Notes: a model not told the origin generated them from the letters alone. A stretch of 64,000 bases of DNA from Allosphingosinicella deserti (GCF_003012735.1 NZ_PXYI01000001.1:496001-560000); one strand, 5' to 3'. Shown: positions 17,546-25,442, counted from the stretch's first letter. Program-made: numbers and translations.

Positions 17546-18601
17546 TCAGACCACCGCCGGCTCGATCATCCGGATCGTGCCGGACGTCGCATCGATCTCG
17601 GCGCGGACGCCGACCGGGATGCTGAACTGGTTCGCGACGTGGCCGATCAGCGCGCCCTGGAACGCGGGAATGCCGAGCGGCGCGAGTTGCTGCTGCAAGA
17701 CTTCGGACAAGGTGAAGCCGCTATAGGAAGGGCCGGTGTTGCGGCAATCGGTACATTGGCCGAACACCACGCCGGCGAGCTTGCCGAGCACGCCGCCGAG
17801 CGCAAGCTGGGTCAGCATGCGATCGATCCGATATTCGGCTTCGTCCGTGTCTTCGATGAACAGAATCGCACCACTGAAGTCTGGCAGATAGGGCGTGCCC
17901 ATCAAGGCGGTCAGAACGGTCAGGTTCCCGCCGAGGAGGCGGCCGCTCGCTTTGCCCGGCCGGAAGGTGCGAATTCGTCCCGCACGCTGCACGAGCCGGT
18001 CGTCTGTCCCCTGCGGGTTGCTGTACACGGGCATCGCTCCATCGAAGGCGACGCCGCGAAAACTGTCCCAGGAGAGCTTGCCCCACGAACTTGCTGCATT
18101 GGGGCCGTGGATGGTGGTGAAGCCGGCTTTCGCTGCAAATGCCATGTGCAGCGCGGTGATGTCGCTGAAGCCGATCAGCAATTTGGGATTGGCGCGGATC
18201 AGATCGAAATCGAGGAAGGGCAGGATGCGCGCGCATCCCCAGCCGCCGCGAACGGCGAAGACAGCGCGCACCTTGTCGTCGGCGTACATTGCGTTGACGT
18301 CGGCTGCACGATCCCTGTCCTTGCCCGCAAGGTAGCCATAGCGGGCAAGGAGGTGCGGGGCCGGTTTGGGCACCAGCCCCATCGCGACGATCGCTTCCAT
18401 GACCAGCGCCAGATCGAAAGCATCATCGGTGAAGCCGGCAGGCTCGATCAGGCCGACCGTGTCGCCGGGCCGGAGGCGCGGTGGCTTGCGCACCGTCGGG
18501 CTGCTCGCGGCGCGGGTGGCGTGGAGGGGGAGGGCGAGCGCTGCGGCAAGTGCCGCCAGGCCGGTGATCGCAGTGCGTCGGTCATGCATATGGACGTACA
18601 T
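17546..18601 (-). CDS. LD-carboxypeptidase (muramoyltetrapeptide carboxypeptidase, S66)
   Basis: This 351-residue S66 peptidase removes the terminal D-Ala from L,D-linked muropeptides during murein recycling. Family signatures are GDTVGLIEPAG near the start, AVRGGWGCARILPFLDFDLI, and LIGFSDITALH, which holds the nucleophile Ser. A Glu-bearing FIEDTDEAEYRID block and GHVANQFSIPVG, with the catalytic His, follow. The N-terminus contains HDRRTAITGLAALAAALAL, a twin-arginine-like signal, so this copy is probably periplasmic or envelope-bound, unlike cytoplasmic LdcA of E. coli. The first of two Met codons is used; the second, four codons on, is equally possible. Confidence 0.88.
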   Translation of the reverse strand: MYVHMHDRRTAITGLAALAAALALPLHATRAASSPTVRKPPRLRPGDTVGLIEPAGFTDDAFDLALVMEAIVAMGLVPKPAPHLLARYGYLAGKDRDRAADVNAMYADDKVRAVFAVRGGWGCARILPFLDFDLIRANPKLLIGFSDITALHMAFAAKAGFTTIHGPNAASSWGKLSWDSFRGVAFDGAMPVYSNPQGTDDRLVQRAGRIRTFRPGKASGRLLGGNLTVLTALMGTPYLPDFSGAILFIEDTDEAEYRIDRMLTQLALGGVLGKLAGVVFGQCTDCRNTGPSYSGFTLSEVLQQQLAPLGIPAFQGALIGHVANQFSIPVGVRAEIDATSGTIRMIEPAVV

Positions 18602-18655
18602 AGAACCGAAATGATCGCTTCCGGCAAGCGGCCCGCCCGAGCGCAGTAGCCGGCT

Positions 18656-18985
18656 TCAGCCGACGTCGCGCCAATCGAAGGTCAGCGGAGCCTCCCGGAA
18701 AGCGAAGCGATCGAGATGGCGCGCGACGACGCCTTTCAGGCCTTCGAGCTGCTCGGGCGACGTGGCATCGACGCGGACCTCGAGCGTCTCCGCCTGCGCA
18801 CCGAAACTCGCCAGCCCGTCACCGGGATAGTCGGCGCCGCGAGCATCCTTCGGAAAGGTCACTGTGCCACGTTCCGGAGTGTAGGCGACTTCCAGATTGT
18901 GCGCCCAATGCTTGCAGAGCTGCTGCAGATAGCGGCTGCCGCTGGCGGTCGGTACAGACGCGATCGCGCTGTGCGTAAAACTCAT
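18656..18985 (-). CDS. DUF2218 family protein
   Basis: This 109-residue protein has the DUF2218 pattern: a conserved SRYLQQLCKHWAHN stretch, TVTFPKDARGAD, and a C-terminal RFAFREAPLTFDW. DUF2218 genes are commonly found with PadR-type regulators and siderophore-interacting proteins, which suggests iron or heme handling. Here the PadR gene lies 118 bp upstream on the same strand, but no siderophore-interacting protein is adjacent. Cytoplasmic; biochemical role unknown. Confidence 0.85.
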   Translation of the reverse strand: MSFTHSAIASVPTASGSRYLQQLCKHWAHNLEVAYTPERGTVTFPKDARGADYPGDGLASFGAQAETLEVRVDATSPEQLEGLKGVVARHLDRFAFREAPLTFDWRDVG

Positions 18986-19103
18986 TCTCTCACCTCGTTG
19001 CCACTCGCTGTCCTTGCCTGCTGCGCCGTGCGGCAGAAGCAGGCTCCGGCGGCGGAGGCGCGATGCCGAGCCTCCGCCTCAAGATTTCCAATCGCGGCAC
19101 GTT

Positions 19104-19673
19104 TCAGAGCCGCTCGATCTTCTGGGCCGTCTCGTCGAGGAGCGAGACGATCTCGTGAACGGTCGCCGCCGCGATGTCGCCCCGGCCGACCCTGTCGCGC
19201 AAGACGCTCTCGAGATTGCCCATCGCGCGGCGAAGCGGAGTCCGGTCGACCCGCGCGCGCTCCGCGCCCAGTCCCTCGAGGCGCTTGAACAGGGCAACGA
19301 CTTCTTCGGCCCGCGTGTCGAGCTCGGTTCGTCCGGCATCGGTTGCAGAGAACAGCTTGCGGGTGCCTTCCGCCTTTTCCTCGGCGATCAGCCCCATGTC
19401 GTCCAGCATCGTCAAGGTCGGGTAAATCACCCCTGCGCTCGGGGCGTAGGCGCCCGCCGTCCGCTCTTCGATGTCGCGGATCAGATCGTAACCATGCCGG
19501 GGCTGATCGGCGATCAGCTTGAGCAGCACCAGGCGGAGCTCCGTGCCATCGAACATACGGCGGCGGCGGCCTTCGCCACGCCCGGCCCAGGGCGCGCCGC
19601 CGCCATGACCCCAATGGCCACGCATCGCAAAACGCCCGCCGCGGCGCTCGCCGCATCCATGCATATGAAACAT
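19104..19673 (-). CDS. PadR family transcriptional regulator
   Basis: This 189-residue protein has a Gly/Arg/His-rich first 40 residues. The PadR winged helix follows: LRLVLLKLIADQPRHGYDLIRDIEER, SAGVIYPTLTMLDDMGLI, and the wing EGTRKLFSATDAGR. A long dimerising helix forms the C-terminus. The ATG of MFHMHGC is preferred; a start 21 codons earlier would overlap the palindromic operator. His and Cys near the N-terminus could bind metal. The DUF2218 gene downstream is its likely target along with itself. Confidence 0.88.
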   Translation of the reverse strand: MFHMHGCGERRGGRFAMRGHWGHGGGAPWAGRGEGRRRRMFDGTELRLVLLKLIADQPRHGYDLIRDIEERTAGAYAPSAGVIYPTLTMLDDMGLIAEEKAEGTRKLFSATDAGRTELDTRAEEVVALFKRLEGLGAERARVDRTPLRRAMGNLESVLRDRVGRGDIAAATVHEIVSLLDETAQKIERL

Positions 19674-19706
19674 GATTAAATCACTCCATTCGAAACTAAT
19701 TGCATC

Positions 19707-19718
19707 AAGATATATCTT
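19707..19718. promoter_or_regulatory. Palindromic PadR operator
   Basis: AAGATATATCTT is a perfect 12-bp palindrome 34 bp upstream of the padR start, in a locally AT-rich patch. Its position and its ATAT-centred symmetry fit PadR autorepression. Confidence 0.6.
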
Positions 19719-19770
19719 CAACCTGCAGAAATGCAAGCGGCAGCCGAAAATTCGTGCGTCTCTCCGGAAT

Positions 19771-20823
19771 CTAGAAAGAGCCGATCGTCTGTTGGATCAG
19801 CCCTGCCATCAGCCTGTCGTCGGCGATCGAAGGATGCCAATCGCACCCGGCCAGATCGAGACCACGAAAGCGGATCGCCTGCACGCGATCCGGCATTTCG
19901 GTGCGGAGAGCGGCGGCGATGGTCTCGATCTCTGCAAAGAATGTGTCGGAGCCCATCAGGATGAAGCGTGCTAGCTTGTGCCGGGAGCCAAGTTCGCGGA
20001 CGAAGGCAAGATAGCGCGTCCGGTATGCGGCCTTGAGTTCATCCTGATCGGCCCAGCGCTCTCCAGCTTTCACCGGAGTGGAGAAATCGTTGGTGCCGAG
20101 GTTGATCACGATAATCCAGGGATTCCAGCCGACATCGTCGGTTTCGTGGGCAGGATCGTCGGGCTTCAGGCGCGGGTACAAGATCGGCAGACTGAGATCG
20201 GGGCTGCTGCCGTTGTAGTTGCGGACGATACCGAAGCCCGAATAGGCATTGATGCGGTAATCGGCGTCGAAATGACGTGCGACAAGAGGACCGAAGGCCT
20301 GCTGGGTGTCGGTGGTGTCGTGAATTTCGTCCGCAGTGCAGGCGCGTTTCGCCGACGTGTTGCCGTAACCGACCGTGTAGGAATCGCCGATGAATTCGAT
20401 CTGCCGGGCGCGCGGCTTCGCTGGCAGGGTAATGCTGCCCTTCGCTGGATAGAAGCCGATGAAGCGACCGCCACCGGTCTGGCTTTCGGTTAGTTTCTCG
20501 AGGCGGACGTCGTGCTCGCCGGAGCCCAGATTATCGACGATCAGGTCCACCTTGCCTGGTTTGACGAACGTACGCTTCAAAGCGCCGTCCACGAACAGGC
20601 GCAGATGCTCAGCCGGCGCATCGAACACGACCCGGACGGCCCTGCCGCGGAACCGGCCCTCGAAATATGTTCCAGGCCAGCCGAAACTGAGGCTCCCGTC
20701 CGCCTCCTTGATCACGCGACCGCCGACGTTCAGCGGCAATGGAAGCGGAGAGGCAGCAGGGGAAGCCGGTGGCGCCGTCGCGCCAAGCAGGGCCAGGGCC
20801 GTTACGCAGAGCAGAAACCGCAT
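19771..20823 (-). CDS. Secreted SGNH/GDSL esterase (CE2-like)
   Basis: This 350-residue exported protein has a signal peptide of about 22 residues followed by Pro/Ala. An N-terminal beta-sandwich (about 35-125) precedes an SGNH hydrolase domain. Block I is FIGDSYTVGYGN with the nucleophile Ser, block III is NLGTNDFS, and block V is GCDWHPS with Asp and His. The two-domain order is that of carbohydrate esterase family 2, which deacetylates xylan and glucomannan. With the GH9 and alpha/beta hydrolase genes earlier, it points to use of plant cell-wall polysaccharides. Confidence 0.86.
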   Translation of the reverse strand: MRFLLCVTALALLGATAPPASPAASPLPLPLNVGGRVIKEADGSLSFGWPGTYFEGRFRGRAVRVVFDAPAEHLRLFVDGALKRTFVKPGKVDLIVDNLGSGEHDVRLEKLTESQTGGGRFIGFYPAKGSITLPAKPRARQIEFIGDSYTVGYGNTSAKRACTADEIHDTTDTQQAFGPLVARHFDADYRINAYSGFGIVRNYNGSSPDLSLPILYPRLKPDDPAHETDDVGWNPWIIVINLGTNDFSTPVKAGERWADQDELKAAYRTRYLAFVRELGSRHKLARFILMGSDTFFAEIETIAAALRTEMPDRVQAIRFRGLDLAGCDWHPSIADDRLMAGLIQQTIGSF

Positions 20824-20941
20824 TCTCTTCCTCGATCGTATCGAGGCTTAGGAGCATGGCCGCAGCGCCGATGCAAGACGGTGCCGCGGATCCTACCGGA
20901 AGCCAAATGCCGTGGGCTCCCACACTCTACGCCTTTGCGGG

Positions 20942-21226
20942 TCAGCGGCCAGGATGCGTGCTGATTTCGGCACCGGCGGCGATGCCCTGCGCTTCGGCCT
21001 GGGCGACGGCCTGCTCGATTTCGGCTGCACTCGGTGCGGCCCGAGTTACACGCGCGGGAGGCGACATCAGGGATGGCGACAGGACGAGCGCACCAGAGAC
21101 GACCCCAATGGTGAGCCCTAACAGCGACGTCCGGATCAGCTTGTCGAATCCGGCGCGAAGACCGGCGGGCGGGTGGTGCGAGTCCTTAGCCGCGGACAGC
21201 GCGTCCGTAATCGTTACCGGATTCAT
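20942..21226 (-). CDS. Small membrane protein
   Basis: This 94-residue protein has one hydrophobic helix at about residues 33-55 (LLGLTIGVVSGALVLSPSL) between a polar N-terminus and an Ala/Glu-rich C-terminus. The start is the ATG of MNPVTITD; upstream codons in frame are not protein-like. A 38-residue membrane peptide gene ends 35 bp upstream on the same strand. Function unknown. Confidence 0.5.
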   Translation of the reverse strand: MNPVTITDALSAAKDSHHPPAGLRAGFDKLIRTSLLGLTIGVVSGALVLSPSLMSPPARVTRAAPSAAEIEQAVAQAEAQGIAAGAEISTHPGR

Positions 21227-21261
21227 GATCTGATCCTTGCGACGCGCCTTGGGCCCGGGGC

Positions 21262-21378
21262 TCAGGCGAACGGCATCACGCCGGAGAGCAGATGGGTGCT
21301 CACGAGGATCAGCGACACGAGGCCGATTCCGATCGATCCTGCCCCCAACCTGATCGCCTCCATGCTCCAGCGCGTCAT
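21262..21378 (-). CDS. 38-residue membrane microprotein
   Basis: A short frame begins MTRWSMEAIRLGAG and continues as one hydrophobic helix (IGIGLVSLILVS) to residue 38. A good ribosome site (GGAACGGAG) lies four bases before the ATG. It is followed on the same strand by the 94-residue membrane protein, suggesting a two-gene unit. Function unknown. Confidence 0.5.
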   Translation of the reverse strand: MTRWSMEAIRLGAGSIGIGLVSLILVSTHLLSGVMPFA

Positions 21379-21507
21379 CGCTCCGTTCCTTCCTGTCCTC
21401 TGAGATCGCTATGCGCCTTCCCTGGGGAGAGTCGCGACGGGACATGGCGGCAAATCGCCGCATCGCCGAAGTAAATGCCGGCTTTACACGATCATCCATT
21501 GACGAGA

Positions 21508-21535
21508 TGTGCGGATTTGTGCGGAAATGCGCACA
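21508..21535. promoter_or_regulatory. Putative XRE operator with direct and inverted repeats
   Basis: TGTGCGGA occurs at 21508-21515 and again at 21518-21525, a 10-bp period equal to one helical turn. The inverted copy TGCGCACA follows at 21528-21535. The cluster ends 18 bp before the XRE gene start, so autoregulation is likely. Confidence 0.5.
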
Positions 21536-21552
21536 CAAAGGCGGGTGGGTTC

Positions 21553-22317
21553 ATGCACGACGAGTTCGACGTCGGACAAAGCAATGCCGTGGCGACCAAG
21601 GTGCGGGAGGAGCTGGCGCGACGCCGGCGCTCGCGCCAATGGCTCGCCGACGAGGCGAAAATCAGCATATCGACGCTGGAGAAGGCGCTTTCCGGCCGCC
21701 GTCCGTTCACGCTCGGGACCGTGGTTCGGCTCGAAGAAGCGCTCACGACTCGGCTGCGCGACGTGCCTGCAGCTCCGGCGCCCGCCCCAACCGACAACGG
21801 TTTGGCGCCGGAAGAGCTCGGCGCCTATGGCCGGGCAGGCGTACGCTGGCTCGAAGGCCACTATCTGACCTTGCGCGCCTCGATCGATGAGCCTGGCGCC
21901 GTCTATGCCTATCGGACCTTCATCTCGTGGGATGGCGAGCGCAACCTGCTCCAGTTCGCCGAATCCGCGCGCCTCGACAGCGATTTCACTCAGAAAGGGG
22001 TGGTCTCGTTTCCCGCTTTGTCGGGGCACATCTACCTCGTGACAAGCTGGGAGGGGCAATATCGGATGGCGCTCCTCTGCCGTCCGACCATCCATGGAGA
22101 CATGAATGGTGTGCTGACGACCCTGGTCGTCGGTTCCGGATCTCAGCTCATTCCCGCTTCGACGCCGATCACCCTGGTTCCGATCAGGGGCGATGCCGCC
22201 CCGCAGATGGGGATCATTCGCGCCGGAATGGATTGTTACGAGGAATATCGGACGCGCGTCGATTGCATCATGATCAAGCGCTTTGCCCTGTTCCCTGGCC
22301 TTTCTGCCCAAGCCTGA
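21553..22317 (+). CDS. XRE family transcriptional regulator with unknown C-terminal domain
   Basis: In this 254-residue protein, residues about 12-65 are a Cro/CI-type helix-turn-helix (LADEAKISISTLEKALSGRRPFTLGTVVRLEE). Residues about 90-250 are a beta-rich domain with YRTFISWDGERN and GHIYLVTSWEGQYRMALL, which I do not recognise; it could sense a ligand. The start ATG follows GGCGGGTGGG. A longer form with 26 more codons would cover the repeat cluster and is rejected. No neighbouring target is obvious apart from the divergent microprotein genes. Confidence 0.8.
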   Translation: MHDEFDVGQSNAVATKVREELARRRRSRQWLADEAKISISTLEKALSGRRPFTLGTVVRLEEALTTRLRDVPAAPAPAPTDNGLAPEELGAYGRAGVRWLEGHYLTLRASIDEPGAVYAYRTFISWDGERNLLQFAESARLDSDFTQKGVVSFPALSGHIYLVTSWEGQYRMALLCRPTIHGDMNGVLTTLVVGSGSQLIPASTPITLVPIRGDAAPQMGIIRAGMDCYEEYRTRVDCIMIKRFALFPGLSAQA

Positions 22318-22381
22318 CCAGCGGCCACGAACAAGACATGGGGAAGGCAGGTGCAGAAACTGCAATCGCCTTGGCCATCCT

Positions 22382-22414
22382 TGCACTTGCACGACCCTTT
22401 GCTGCGATGCACAA
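22382..22414. promoter_or_regulatory. TGC/GCA-rich element shared with 46364-46395
   Basis: TGCACTTGC at 22382-22390 is followed by a 21-bp word at 22394-22414 that recurs with one mismatch at 46364-46384. Alternating TGC and GCA triplets resemble the binding sites of the PHB regulator PhaR. The element lies directly before a terminator-ended segment that may be a small RNA. Confidence 0.45.
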
Positions 22415-22480
22415 AGAGCGGGCCTTTCAGGCATCCTCTCCTAATGAAACTTGGCCAGCGTTCGCGCTGGCCTTTTTTTT
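22415..22480 (+). ncRNA. Candidate small RNA ending in a strong terminator
   Basis: A short hairpin (GCCT-TTC-AGGC, 22422-22432) and an unpaired linker containing CCTCTCC precede a perfect terminator: GGCCAGCG pairs with CGCTGGCC around TTCG (22453-22472) and is followed by eight T. The layout, a small stem, a CU-rich anti-Shine-Dalgarno-like linker and a terminator, is that of alphaproteobacterial trans-acting sRNAs. The alternative is that it is only the terminator of the XRE gene, whose stop is 136 bp upstream. Confidence 0.4.
22453..22480 (+). terminator. Rho-independent terminator
   Basis: An eight-base-pair GC stem with a TTCG tetraloop is followed by T8. It is the strongest intrinsic terminator in the window. 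Confidence 0.92.
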
Positions 22481-22866
22481 GGCATTCGCGTAATCACGAA
22501 TCGCTACGGCTGAGCTCCGAATAACAAAAAAATTGCAGGGGACGATGCCGCCGGAAAGACCGGCTTGGGAGTTCGCCGTAGCATCAAGTCTTCTGCCCCA
22601 CGGTTGAGGCCCCGCCACCCGGGATTCGCAGCACTGCCCTGCCGAGTCGAATGCAAGCCAACGGTGTTGGACTTCGCAGGATGGCAGTGGTCGATGGTCG
22701 ATCCCTGCTCTCGGTCTGACCCGCCGGAACTCGCACGCGCAGGCCGTCAATCCGGGCGTCATTGGGTCACCGCACGAGAGCGATCAACGACCATGAGCCG
22801 ATTAGGGGGCGGGCAGATGGTTGAGGCCGTCGGCGCGTTCCGCAACCTGATCGTCCCAGACGCCTC
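22481..22866. other. Intergenic region, no gene recognised
   Basis: About 390 bp lie between the terminator and the 3' end of the receiver gene. Frames here lack ribosome sites and plausible composition. The first 60 bases are AT-rich with A7; the rest has ordinary GC content without recognised structure. Confidence 0.5.
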
Positions 22867-23406
22867 TTATGCGTGGGGAACGAGCGGCAGTACCCGCCGG
22901 ATGGCCCGGACCATCTCCTCGCGTCCGAACGGTTTGTGCAGAAATTCGACGGCGCCGCAGGCACGCGCCAGCGCTTCGGCATCCTCGTCGAGGGAGCCAG
23001 TCATCACGATCACTGGCCACTGGATGTCGCGGGCGCGCAGTTCCTGTATCCCGGCAATCCCGTTGGTTCCGGCCATGTGGATGTCGGTCAGGACGCAACC
23101 CGGCTTCAATGATCCAAGCGCTTCGAGAAAGGAATCCGCCGAGGTGAAATGATGGACTTCGAGCCGATCGGCGCGGAGAAGGGCAGAGAGCGACAGGGCG
23201 ACGGCAGGGTCGTCCTCGAGCAGATACAATGTGTCCTGGTGAATGACTCTTCTCGTTCTTCTGATCGGGAATTGCCTGGGGCCATTCCGCTTTGCCGATC
23301 TTGGCGGAAAGTGCGGGCCCGGTCCAGCTTTGGCTGGTGCTGGTGAAGCTCGCGCTCGGACGCGCCTCGCCTCGCTTGGAGTCGATATCCGCGGTGTACC
23401 ATCCAT
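22867..23406 (-). CDS. FixJ-type response regulator receiver protein
   Basis: The receiver domain begins around residue 55 of the 179-codon frame (TLYLLEDDPAV). It has the acidic pair, the phospho-acceptor Asp in CVLTDIHMAG, the Thr in VIVMTG and the Lys in FLHKPF. There is no DNA-binding domain, so it is a stand-alone receiver. The first 54 codons are Arg/Pro-rich and unlike a protein. The real start may be the TTG at the Leu of TLY, which has AGGA five bases upstream, or a rare ATT, because no ATG or GTG lies between. No kinase gene is adjacent. Confidence 0.75.
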   Translation of the reverse strand: MDGTPRISTPSEARRVRARASPAPAKAGPGPHFPPRSAKRNGPRQFPIRRTRRVIHQDTLYLLEDDPAVALSLSALLRADRLEVHHFTSADSFLEALGSLKPGCVLTDIHMAGTNGIAGIQELRARDIQWPVIVMTGSLDEDAEALARACGAVEFLHKPFGREEMVRAIRRVLPLVPHA

Positions 23407-23858
23407 AATCGCGCATTGCTAACTTCCCGGATCACGGTAGCGGCCAAAATCACGCGCACATGCCGATGCGCCGGCAAGCTTGCTGCGAAGCGGGGAGGAT
23501 GTTGTGGAGCTGCTCGCAGCAGCCACCAATGAGGATGCGCGATCCTGTTCGCTTGCCACACCGTTTCGCCCGGTATCGTGGTGACCGCACCACCCGTGGG
23601 CCTTATGGAGGCGGTGCCGAATGTACCAGGTGACGGGGCCGAAATCGCCGATGTCGTTGCAACCGGAGAGGTCGATCTCATGATCGCTGCGCTGCCTCGC
23701 TAAGCAGAAAGCCCCCAGCGGATTTCTGCGCTCCCAGAGGATCATTGGCGCTTCCTGGCGAAGGCTGACGGTCGCAGCCGCGTTTCTTCGAAACGCCATG
23801 ACGGGGAACAGGCCAGCGCTCCCCCCGTTCAGCTCTGCCTGCGGAGGAGGAGACTGGA
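23407..23858. other. Intergenic region with a possible coding remnant
   Basis: No intact gene is supported. On the plus strand, 23533-23703 reads without a stop as a protein-like stretch (SPGIVVTAPPVGLMEAV, then ADVVATGEVDLMIAALPR) ending in TAA. It recalls the C-terminal part of periplasmic substrate-binding proteins, but has no start or upstream partner. The end of the region contains the mscS promoter. Confidence 0.35.
23805..23829 (+). promoter_or_regulatory. EcfG-type stress promoter of mscS
   Basis: GGAAC at 23805-23809 and CGTT at 23826-23829 are spaced by 16 bp. The -10 lies 29 bp before the mscS ATG, leaving room for the strong ribosome site GGAGGAGG. Confidence 0.65.
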
Positions 23859-24935
23859 ATGGAGCGACTTGCGGGCGTGGTTCCGCTGTGGCTCGGGAAC
23901 GTGGCGATCGGCCTTGCCGCTGTCGTGGCCGCAGCGGCCTTGCACTGGATCATCGTCCGGATCGCGTATCGGGCCGGGCGGCGTACACCGTGGCGGCTCG
24001 ACGATCTGGTCATCCGCCGGATCCATCGGCCCTCGTTCTGGTTGCTGGTCGCCTTTGCGCTGTCCGCCGTACAACCGGCGATGGCGCTGGGCGACGCAGG
24101 GGTGAGGGCTTGGACCCGCATCGCCAGCTTCCTTTTCCCCGCGCTCGTCGGGTGGACGGCGATCGCGTTGCTCGGCAGCTGGATGGCGTCGGTCGAGGTG
24201 CGCACCGACATCAGCGTGGCCGACAACCTTCGCGCACGACGTCGACGCACGCGGGCCGGGATCTTGTATCGGATTGCGGTCTTCCTTGTCCTATTGGTGA
24301 CGATCTGCATGATGCTGATGAGCATCCCGAGCGTGCGCAACGTCGGCGTTACGTTGATCGCATCCGCAGGCATCGCCGGCCTCGCCGTCGGCGCCGCCGC
24401 GCAGCCGGCGCTCAAGAATCTGATCGCCGGCATCCAGATGGCCTTCACCGAGCCGATCCGTATCGATGACGTCGTCATCGTCAACGGAGAATGGGGTCGG
24501 ATCGAGGAGATCCGCCTCACCTACGTGGTGATCAAGATCTGGGACGAGCGGCGCCTGGTCGTTCCCGTGTCGAAGTTTCTCGAGGAGAGCTTCGAGAATT
24601 GGACCAGGAAGACCAGCCAGTTGCTCGGCAGCGTGTTCTGGCACCTCGATCCCGCTGCCGACATTCCGCGTCTGCGCGAGAAACTGGAAGAGATCGTCAA
24701 GGGCGCCTCATTGTGGGATGGACGCTTCTTCAATCTCCAGGTCACCAACATGAGCGCCGATGCAATCGAGGTGAGGGCACTGGTCACTGCCGCTGATGCC
24801 TCGAAAGCCTTCGACCTGCGCTGCGACCTACGCGAACGTATGCTTGCCTTCATCCGCGAGGAAATGCCGGAAGCACTGGTCCGCCGTCGCGGCGAAATCA
24901 CGCTCGAACAACGAGCAGTGCCAGACCGATCGTGA
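23859..24935 (+). CDS. MscS-family mechanosensitive channel
   Basis: This 358-residue inner-membrane protein has four hydrophobic segments (about 7-30, 60-80, 90-112, 140-160). The pore-lining helix is VGVTLIASAGIAGLAVGAAAQPALKNLIAGI, and the beta domain carries IRIDDVVIVNGEWGRIEEI, the hallmark of the MscS vestibule. Such channels open on membrane tension and release solutes during hypo-osmotic shock. The upstream EcfG promoter puts it in the general stress response. A bidirectional terminator lies just after the stop. Confidence 0.92.
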   Translation: MERLAGVVPLWLGNVAIGLAAVVAAAALHWIIVRIAYRAGRRTPWRLDDLVIRRIHRPSFWLLVAFALSAVQPAMALGDAGVRAWTRIASFLFPALVGWTAIALLGSWMASVEVRTDISVADNLRARRRRTRAGILYRIAVFLVLLVTICMMLMSIPSVRNVGVTLIASAGIAGLAVGAAAQPALKNLIAGIQMAFTEPIRIDDVVIVNGEWGRIEEIRLTYVVIKIWDERRLVVPVSKFLEESFENWTRKTSQLLGSVFWHLDPAADIPRLREKLEEIVKGASLWDGRFFNLQVTNMSADAIEVRALVTAADASKAFDLRCDLRERMLAFIREEMPEALVRRRGEITLEQRAVPDRS

Positions 24936-24936
24936 C

Positions 24937-24970
24937 AGGAGGGGGCTCCGCCGAAACGACGCCCCCTCCT
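24937..24970. terminator. Bidirectional terminator between convergent genes
   Basis: AGGAGGGGGC (24937-24946) pairs perfectly with GCCCCCTCCT (24961-24970) across a 14-base loop. It separates mscS from the convergent gene at 24985. Confidence 0.65.
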
Positions 24971-24984
24971 ACCTGTTCCGCGGA

Positions 24985-25329
24985 TCAGCCGCGGCGGCCG
25001 TCCCAGTCGCGGCGTTCCAGCCTCAGGCGCTGGTGCAGGCGGTTCACCTGGCTTTCGAGCTGCGCCACTTCCTGGCGGTCGAGCCCACCGCGTGTGTAGC
25101 GATTGTAGCTGCGCTGCAGGTTCATGGCGTCGCGGCGCAGGCCGGTGGCCTCGCGCTGCGAGACGGTCTTGCGCTGTACCGCGCGCGCGATCTGGCGATC
25201 GAGCTGGTTGATGTCGTTCTGGATCTGCCGCTGAACGGCCGGCTGGATCCGCCACGCCTGCGCGGAGGCGGGGGCAGTGGCGCCGAAAGCGGCGGCGACG
25301 GCGACTGCGGCGACGATGACCTTACGCAT
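24985..25329 (-). CDS. Exported coiled-coil hypothetical protein
   Basis: This 114-residue protein has a clear Sec signal (MRKVIVAAVAVAAAFGATAPASA). The mature part is a helical, Gln/Arg-rich chain (QIQNDINQLDRQIARAVQ, then LESQVNRLHQRLRLE) that should form a coiled coil. Such small periplasmic proteins are frequent in sphingomonads; no function is known. Confidence 0.72.
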   Translation of the reverse strand: MRKVIVAAVAVAAAFGATAPASAQAWRIQPAVQRQIQNDINQLDRQIARAVQRKTVSQREATGLRRDAMNLQRSYNRYTRGGLDRQEVAQLESQVNRLHQRLRLERRDWDGRRG

Positions 25330-25442
25330 GACTTAACTCCTCGACTATGGTCCGACGCCCGAAGGCGTGAGAGGAGATATGCAGCCCTGCTGTCGCGCGG
25401 ATGTGCCGGGCAATCGGCAATTCTGTCGCAAATCGTATCGGA

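Noticed and set aside
19051-19078. GC hairpin between padR and the DUF2218 gene as a terminator
   Set aside because: A nine-bp stem exists but there is no T-run on the minus strand, and the genes are probably cotranscribed.
23419-23799. 126-codon minus-strand frame
   Set aside because: No ribosome site and unlikely composition (runs of Ser and Ala, many Arg/His); it does not resemble any family.
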